Below, in pieces: positions 57,164-64,000 of a stretch of 64,000 nucleotides of DNA. A program made the position numbers and the translations under genes. This stretch comes from Malachius bipustulatus (Eukaryota > Arthropoda > Insecta > Coleoptera > Melyridae). The first letter of the stretch is position 1; each line of letters begins with the position of its first letter. The notes under the pieces are model-generated. The model was not told where the DNA came from. It did not search any database and was given only the letters and a program-made list of their open reading frames with translations. The stretch lies in the NCBI GenBank assembly GCA_910589415.1, contig OU342630.1:42192012-42256011 (forward strand). Reading direction: 5' to 3'.

Positions 57164-58784
57164 GTCAAGATATTCAATGTCCAAGGTTTAGTTATAGGAT
57201 AAGCGAAGATTTATACCTACATCTTTTAGGATAAAAAATTAATTCAAAAAACGAATATATCTAGTCTCTATAATAATAGCTCTATCCATAATTAAAGTTA
57301 ATTAGACTTTAATTAGAAACATTATTAATATTTAATAAATAACGTGAAATATAATCAATTAAGAAAAACCATTTTAATGAAAATAGCAGACAAGTATAAT
57401 ATGTAAGTATTTAAAATAATCAATTAATAAAAAAATAAATAAATAAATAAAAAATAAAGTATTTTTAAGTCTTCTACATGTTTTTACATTTTAAGAGTGA
57501 ACAAGGTTTCATTTTTTATATAAAATCTTCTAAAAAATAATACTATCATCAAAGAACCTAAATCCTAATAAATTAAAAGACAAAAATTCAACAATTAAGA
57601 AGGTTTAAGAAAATATATCAAATCTATCCATAATAATAGTATGTACTTAGGTATTGTTAGGTATGTTTGTAAAAATGAAACGATTATTGAACTTTTTCTG
57701 AAACAAGTTTATGACTCCGCAGCAGGGAATAACCAGTGTGTAGGTAGTATAATAATATAAATTCATATAACCAGTATAAAACATACCTACCTCATTGTAT
57801 CTGAATGAACCTGACATTTATTTTAAAGCAGACTACCTTCACACTTTTAATAATAAAGATCTCAATTTCACAATTATACGAATAAAAAGGGGAAAGTGGA
57901 ACAAGTGCATTGAATTTTAATTTACATTAACTTGCATTAGTCTGAAAGAAAATAAAAGTTTATAGTAAATTAGCGTTAAGAGCGTTGTTTACAAGCCTCT
58001 GTCTTCTATCTATTGTCTTAATAACCTGAATTATTTTCATCAAAGAGGTGAAATATTTACTGTATATGAGTGTGACTGTTCCAATATTATTGTGATCAAT
58101 TCCAATTATATGTAAATAATACAAAATTGCTTACATAATAATAGGTATAGGTAAGCTTACATTATTATTATCTTATCTTAATCATTTCAATCTCTAAAAG
58201 AGTGTTTTGATAAATTTTACATGATAATTTTATTTAGTGAATCAATTATTATTTTCTTCCAAAGTGCCATTGTGTTTTTGCAATTAATATTGAAGTCAGG
58301 TATGTTTTTTTGTGCTTATTTATAACTTACTTATATTTTTTGTTGATTAAAAAGCATTAAGATAATGTTCATTTATTAGAATTATTATTCAACTAAATGC
58401 GAGTACAACAAAGAAATACAATAAAATAAATGGGATATATAGGTACGGTATAATAACAAACATAATATCTCATTTTTAATTTAAAAAAAAAAGGAAAAAA
58501 AATCTTATTCTTTATTTATTTTGTTTTATCTTAAATAAATTTTGAAATGACGCAATTTAATCAAATAATAATAACTATTTTTAATAAATGGATCAACCTC
58601 AATCCAAATATTGTTTTTATATTGATTTACTGATATTACTCATTTTGATAAATTAAAATACATTAACCTGCAAGCTATAGGCATATTAGGAGAATAAAAT
58701 GGGGGTTCAGAGGAAAGTTTTGCTATAGTTTTGATTTTCTTACCCTCCATGTTTTTTAGGTCGCTAAATAAGAAGTTGAGGAAT
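57164..58784. other. Very AT-rich non-coding stretch
   Basis: Includes AAATAAATAAATAAATAAA at about 57430. No gene or paired repeat is supported. Confidence 0.5.
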
Positions 58785-59752
58785 AAGAAGTTTGCTGACA
58801 AAAATTTCGCCCGGAACTTTGTATTTTTTCTGCACTTTTTGTCCAAATTTTTCACTTTTTTTCTTTTTTTTTATACTAAATCTCAAAAAGGAGATTTTGG
58901 AAGTCAGAATTAAATAAATATAAAATCCTATATTTCTCAAAAAAAAAAAAAAAAATTTCTTAGACTAACAGTTCCGCCGGCAGAACGCGCCAAAAAAACA
59001 TATTCCCAAATCTAGTGATATGCACCGTTTTCGCGGAAATCACCCTAGGCATACATAATAACAACAATAACAACAACTCTATCAAAACAGCAGCGATATT
59101 CTTTTTATTAATAGCTGCATTTGATTCGTTTATCTCCTTTTTGTCAATTACTTTTCCTATCACTATTCATGTAAGATACCTATACTGGGTCCGAGAATAT
59201 GTTTTTTTGTTTGGTGAGCTCTACTGGCGGAATGGGTAGTCTTCCAAACAAACAAAAATACGTTTTTTATAAGAAATGTAGGAAATTTTGTCCACTTTAG
59301 GACGTACCTATAGTAACACCAGCAAGGTATTAATTTGCTTTGCAAATGCATGATGAGTAAGAAACGGCACTAAAAATCTGTTTTTGGAGTCCGGAGTCCG
59401 GTCCTGACTAACACCGATAATAGTCGTGCTGCTCTTAATTTCGTAGATATTCCTTGCCCTGAAAGTGAAGAACAAAATAGCAATGCAACCGTGTCAAAGA
59501 GGCCTTAGTTGTGACCTTAATATTAACTTGCAATAGGTGTTTTTAGCTTCTTACCCACCCAGCTATTTCGCTCCTCGGTCCCGAAAAAGTTGATGGAACT
59601 TAGGACACATAGATATAAATATTTTATTAGATGGACTTCGAAAAAACGCATCTTTCTGAGATTCAACCAAAAACTTAAAAAAAAGTACACAAATTTAGAC
59701 AAAAAGTGCAAAAAAACGTTCCGGGTTTAATTTTTTCCAGCAAACTTCAAAC
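58785..59752. repeat. Foldback element with nested inverted repeat
   Basis: AGAAGTTTGCTG at about 58787 through CCCGGAAC and CTGCACTTTTTGTC matches the inverted sequence ending CAGCAAACTTC at about 59748. The arms pair for roughly 150 bp and carry the same T-rich run. Within it, CCGCCGGCAGA and CCAAAAAAACATATTC at 58974-59006 face an inverted GAATATGTTTTTTTG and CTGGCGG at about 59193-59230. No coding sequence. Probably one foldback element inserted in another. Confidence 0.6.
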
Positions 59753-59879
59753 TTGTAAATTTTGCTGTTAGTTCCAGTGACAAAAAACTCGCAATGTTAT
59801 TGTTGTATTTTTTTTTAATATTAAATCAATTTTTATCTGCTTTATAATATCGGAGTGATATTTTTTTTACAAATTTGTT

Positions 59880-59994
59880 CCGGTTCTCACTTGTACGACA
59901 CCCGACGACATGGCACGTCGGGTGAAGTCCCCCCGCAATTTTGTCGTGTTGTCGCGTTGTCGCTGTCGTCGGGTGTCGTACAAGTAAGAACCGG
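59880..59994. repeat. 115-bp hairpin MITE, GC-rich arms
   Basis: CCGGTTCTCACTTGTACGAC and ACCCGACGAC at the left pair with GTCGTCGGGTGTCGTACAAG and TAAGAACCGG at the right: about 30-bp arms with one mismatch. The loop contains GTCGTGTTGTCGCGTTGTCG, a degenerate triplet repeat of the arm end. A small non-autonomous element; superfamily not assigned. Confidence 0.75.
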
Positions 59995-60344
59995 CCTTCA
60001 ATTGGCGATAGTCGCTGCGCAACTAATAAAATATAACGAGTTCTTCATTTTTAGTATGTAAAACTTGTACTATATAGACGCATTAGCGATTGTCAGTCGT
60101 GCCATTTTTTGGTCTAAAAAATGAAACCTTCATGTTCTAATTAATGTTAATACATTACTCGACTAAATAATTGCGCGATAAAAAAATAGAACTTGTCCTA
60201 CTTCAATGACGTGCACGCACTGCGCGAGACTAAACAGTCGCGCGACTATTACTTAGGCCTGTTATTAGTTTATATTGTTTTTACTTTAACTATAATACTA
60301 ACTACCTACATAATTTGTGTCTGCTATTTTTTAGAAAAACCATG

Positions 60345-60510
60345 ACAAAACTATCCTTTGTAGAAAATCCAGGCGTCACAAATGTTTTAGGATTGGATTT
60401 AACAGAGTTGAAAATAAACGAAGCTTATGTAAATGTGATTAATAAAGCCAATTTTTATGAAAATCTAAGCTTATATGAAGCACATAAGGATTGTTATCAT
60501 GTTAGTATAC
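60345..60510 (+). CDS. Hypothetical open frame / possible first exon
   Basis: Following TATTTTTTAG, an ATG near 60342 opens MTKLSFVENPGVTNVLGLDL, TELKINEAYVNVIN, then NLSLYEAHKDCYHV. The composition is more protein-like than the surrounding AT-rich sequence, but no domain is recognised. A GTTAGTATA possible donor follows at about 60501. The frame then continues to a stop at 60585-60587 through less convincing residues. Could be an exon of an unidentified gene, a transposon fragment or chance. Confidence 0.25.
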
Positions 60511-60732
60511 ATCAGATATACTTGACAGGTGTCCGTTTGTTTAGAGCTCACTATAATGATTGTTATCTCGTAATCTTGAAGAGATAAAGAGTTGATTAAG
60601 TTAAAAAAATATGCCTTATTTTGTGGCCATCTCGCATTCGTGAAGACATACAAGATATCTGTGACCGTTCCTGAAATATCTTTCAAAAAACTAAAAAAAT
60701 CCTATTTTTTATTTTATCAATAACACCTTCAT

Positions 60733-60942
60733 TAACTTTTGTTTTCCTTATGTAAAACATATTGGATTATTGGAGCCATATTGGGTTTTTCTTTGAAAAA
60801 GTACAGAAAATTATTCTGCGTACAACCGTACACCTAATTATATTTGTTTTTCAAATAATATGTTATATGCTTTTTAAACAGTATCTTCTGTACTTTTTCT
60901 AAGAAAAACCCAAAATGAGGTCTATAAGGAAAACAAAAGTTG
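60733..60942. repeat. Foldback hairpin
   Basis: AACTTTTGTTTTCCTTAT at the left and ATAAGGAAAACAAAAGTT at the right, plus inner GGGTTTTTCTTTGAAAAAGT and TACAGAA against TTCTGTACTTTTTCTAAGAA. Arms of about 55 bp. Related in wording (CATATTGG, CTTATG) to 32692-32985. Confidence 0.65.
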
Positions 60943-61082
60943 ACTATCATATCTAATCTTCGAAACTAGTAGGCTTAAAAACAATCAACTGAAACCAATA
61001 AATGCAGAATATTAAACAATGTCAACACATCAACTTTCAAACTAGTCTATTATACCTACCTACATTTGGAAATGCAAATGAA

Positions 61083-62958
61083 TCCAGAAAGCTGATTTTT
61101 GGATATTGGGTGAGGGGAGCTTAGGAAAGCTTAACTTAAATGGTCGACCAAGATTTCCTATGTGCATTCTTCGCCATCTTGAAAAAAGTATTAAATTTTG
61201 TTTTTTTGCAATAACTCGGCTCTTCGTCGAGATACGAAAATTGCGATGAGATACTTTTTCGTTGATTTTTTTACGCTCTACGATTTAGGTCATACAGTGC
61301 GCGAGAAAAGTAAGGAATAAATTCTCTAACTTTGTAAAAAAAAATGCAAAAACATGTCAACTGTTATTTTTAGACTGTCATTCGGGACAGTAGTTGTCAA
61401 CCCCCCACCTTGTCATCCCTAAGGGGTAGCAGTCTTACCCCTTCGACACCTTGCATCGGTAGATTTTTTATACAGAACACAACAAAAGCAAAATTGGTTA
61501 AATCTAATGACAAATGACGAAGATAATAATTACGAAAATGTGTAAGAATTAGGAATTGAGAAAGTATAAAGAAATTGAAACCGTTCTTCAAAAAAAACGC
61601 AGCAGAAAATTTATTATTCAAATTAAATGTTAAAATTATTGTTGTCTCAGTGTGTCCTGTTTTTGACAAAATTTTGCGCTGTTCATTTCACAAAATTAAA
61701 TTTGTAAATTTTATTGCTTAAATTCCTTTACGCTTTCTCAATTCCTAATTCTTACACATTTTGGTAATTATCTTCGTCATTTGTCATTCGATTTAAACAA
61801 TTTTGCTTTTGTTGCATTCTGTATAAAAAATCTATCGATCAAGATGTCGCAGGGGGTATTTTTACATTTGACTTTTCGAAGATGGGTTTGCTACCCCTTA
61901 GGGGTGATATGGTGGGGGGTTGACAACTACTTTCCCGAATGACAGTTTAAAAATAACAGTTGACACGTTTTTGCATTTTTTCGAAATTTTTTTTTTTGCA
62001 AAGTTAGAGAATTTATTCCTTACTTTTCTCCCGCACTGTATACATTTTTCACCTACTGCTCATCTCTTACGCAATAAAGGACCCCACAAAATCCTCATGG
62101 GAATTGACTCCCGGTCAAATTTGGTGTAACTTTGGGGATCGATAGTATTCGATAAAAAGATGCAGAACCTCCCAAAAATTCCTTTTCTCGAGATATTCAC
62201 CTCTAAAGATGAATTTTTCTCTATCATGACAGTCACGCATATTATAGTTTTAAATATTGACCACCCTACTTGTTTTAGAAATAAATGTTAGATAGTTCAT
62301 TTGTTAAGCTTGAAAAGCTACTTCTGTTGCTGTAATTACATTTCAATCCTGTTGAGCCATTTTTCAGAAAATCGGGAAGAAATCTTCAATTTGTAGTGTC
62401 ATTTTTGTAGTAGCCTTGGCTGTGACTTGAAAATTTGATATTTTTTAATTGTTGACGTTTTTGTTTGTAGTAATTTTTATTGTTAAAGTCAATGTAATTA
62501 TGAAATGATAACACAAAATTAAAACTTTTTTCTGTTTTTCTCGAAAATGGCTCAACAGACCTAAAAACGTAACTACTGCAACAGAAACACCTTTTAAATC
62601 TTAACAAAAGATCTATTTAATATTTATCCCTAAAACAATTAGGGGAGCCAGCATTTATAATAGATGCGTAACTGTCATGAGAGATAAAATCCACCATTAT
62701 ATTTTTCGATATCTTAACAACGGAGAAAGCTATGTGAAAAATGTAAATGACCTAAATTGTAGAGAGTGAAAAAAGCAACAAAAAAGTCTCCCGTCGTAAT
62801 TTCATATTTCGACGGAGAGCCGAGTTATTGTAAAAAAGCCAAACTTAACACTTTTTTCAAGATGGCGAAGAATGCACATAGGAAATCTTGATCGACAAAT
62901 TGAAGTAAAGATTTTTTAAGCTCCCCCCCCCCCACACAATATCCAATCAGCTTTCTCG
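61083..62958. mobile_element. Outer foldback element
   Basis: GAAAGCTGATTTTTGGATAT at the left pairs with ATATCCAATCAGCTTTC at the right. The arms continue through CCTATGTGCATTCTTCGCCA, TCTTGAAAAAAGT, AATAACTCGGCTC and ACGATTTAGGTCA (inverted TGACCTAAATTGT at about 62749), then through inner blocks: CATGACAGT at about 62226 against ACTGTCATGA at about 62671, and TGTTGAGCCATTTT at 62350 against AAAATGGCTCAACA at about 62545. The centre of symmetry is near 62450. The element at 61295-62038 interrupts the left arm. Confidence 0.75.
61295..62038. mobile_element. Nested foldback transposon flanked by TA
   Basis: CAGTGCGCGAGAAAAGTAAG and, inverted, CAGTGCGGGAGAAAAGTAAG form the ends, with TA on both sides. 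The arms of about 350 bp include GACAACTACTTTCCCGAATG inverted against the left arm, and ACCCCTTAGGGGTGA-type blocks. No coding sequence. CAGTGCGGGAGAAAAGTAAG differs from the CAGGGTG end type, so this is a separate Tc1/mariner-like family. Confidence 0.85.
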
Positions 62959-62959
62959 G

Positions 62960-63298
62960 TTCATTTGCATTTCTTAACCATTTTTTTCAACGTAATGACT
63001 GGACTAAACTGAAATTTTCAATGGTAAAGGAGATATTGAGAAAATAAAAAAAAATGAGTTTTTCAGTTTTTTTAGGATATTTTAGGAACTGTCACAGATA
63101 TCATGTCAATACCCATGTCTTCCGGATCAACATAGTCATAAAGTAGTACATCTTCGCAGTAATTTAATCAACTCAGTACCTCTTAACGTTTACTACGAGA
63201 TACCTATTTATAGTGAACTCTAAAAATATAGTCAGCCTGTATAGTGTGAAATTTATAAAAATATCATCAAAAGTAGTAGCATCGTCGTCATAAAACTC
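62960..63298. other. Non-coding stretch
   Basis: Nothing recognised. Confidence 0.4.
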
Positions 63299-63523
63299 AT
63301 GAAAGCTAGTCATCGCTCATACTATAACTTCGTTATACCTTGTGTAGTAAGTAATGACTCTTTTAAGAACCACAATAACTCTGAGTTTTTAGCCGCCGTA
63401 CAGGATTGTGTAAATAAATTTGATATAGAGATGATGTCATCCATGACGTCATGGTTATCTTTTATGAAAAGAACCGCTAAGCGTTTTATCTACGATCAAC
63501 AACCTGAATTTGCTCCATTCTAA
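63299..63523 (+). CDS. Hypothetical open frame, 74 codons
   Basis: ATG at 63299 opens KASHRSYYNFVIPCVVSNDS, SEFLAAVQDCVNKFDIEMMS, then AKRFIYDQQPEFAPF and TAA. Composition is plausible for protein, but no motif is recognised, and an upstream exon or promoter is not evident. It could be an exon end of a gene extending past the window or a transposon piece. Confidence 0.25.
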   Translation: MKASHRSYYNFVIPCVVSNDSFKNHNNSEFLAAVQDCVNKFDIEMMSSMTSWLSFMKRTAKRFIYDQQPEFAPF

Positions 63524-64000
63524 TTCCTTATTAGATGAACAAATTACTAAAGTTCGTTATTTTTTGTCAAGTTTTCTTTGATTCTATGGCGAAAACGTAT
63601 GAATTCAAGTTGAAGTGCATTCAGAATTGCAGGATAAGTATGATCTTCACGTTGATGAGTGACTATGCTATTCGTCTCCACACAATGGTGATAGTTATAC
63701 TCGTACATTTACAATCACAACAGCATTATACATTAGACAGGCATAGTTACTTTATTATTATCTGCTATTAATTATTTTATTTCTCTGCAGTGTAGTATTT
63801 CAAAAAAAAAGTAGATAGGTATTATACCTAGGTATAAACCGGCCGTGATTCAGGATTCAGAAAGCACGTTAAATTGAGGTGGTTCCATTCCATTATGGTA
63901 GAGAGAGTCACATCTTTACCTTTCCTAAACAAGGTGTTCAACATTATGGCAAAATTAGAACTTGAATTATTAGGTGCGAAGGAACTCGCCGCATAATACA
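63524..64000. other. Non-coding end of window
   Basis: AT-rich with TAGGTATTATACCTAGGTAT near 63815. No feature supported. Confidence 0.4.

Overview
The window is nuclear DNA of an insect. The evidence is a split ionotropic glutamate receptor gene with GT-AG introns, the closest family being the kainate-type KaiR1D receptors of insects; a 5S-rRNA-derived SINE; several non-LTR retrotransposon relics; Tc1/mariner-type foldback elements; and very AT-rich, repeat-packed introns. The order cannot be fixed from the sequence alone. The transposon mix would suit a beetle or a hemipteran. There are no operons or other prokaryotic features.

Host gene. Four consecutive coding exons of one kainate-type receptor lie on the + strand at 12425-12622, 17113-17313, 18970-19260 and 20391-20603. 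They encode the end of the pore region, M3, the S2 half of the ligand-binding domain, M4 and a cytoplasmic tail. All three introns are phase 0. The 5' exons (amino-terminal domain, S1, M1, Q/R site) were not found in 1-12424 and probably lie upstream of the window. The reading frame after exon 4 either runs to a stop at 20651 or is spliced. A phase-compatible candidate terminal exon at 50550-50633 would make the whole transposon nest at 33-50 kb intronic.

Mobile DNA, left to right. 1-12424: AT-rich DNA with small hairpin MITEs, one long-arm foldback element (6401-7164) and a minus-strand LINE fragment (10395-11240). 12623-17112 (intron): nested foldback elements plus a mariner-like transposase relic. 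17314-18969 (intron): a decayed LINE on the minus strand. 20650-32990: a LINE 3' end, three foldback elements flanked by TA (one still carrying transposase sequence), transposase and LINE endonuclease relics, a 5S-type SINE and hairpins. 33246-50387: a Tc1/mariner-superfamily element with inverted repeats of about 690 bp, interrupted by an apparently young 14.4-kb Ty3/Gypsy LTR retrotransposon (35211-49635). That retrotransposon has 2,701-bp LTRs, a tRNA-His-type primer-binding site and intact gag and pol on the minus strand. 51029-53601: a foldback element with subterminal arrays of a 20-bp palindromic unit, holding another foldback element. 55361-57144: a 5'-truncated LINE with a visible target-site duplication. 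58785-62958: more nested foldback elements. 63-64 kb: mostly unassigned.

The transposons are not a cooperating gene set. The recurrent theme is Tc1/mariner-type elements that insert at TA, begin CAGGGT or similar, and have arms of hundreds of bases. In two cases the arms include part of the transposase gene. Insertions into insertions give a relative chronology, with the Gypsy element the most recent.
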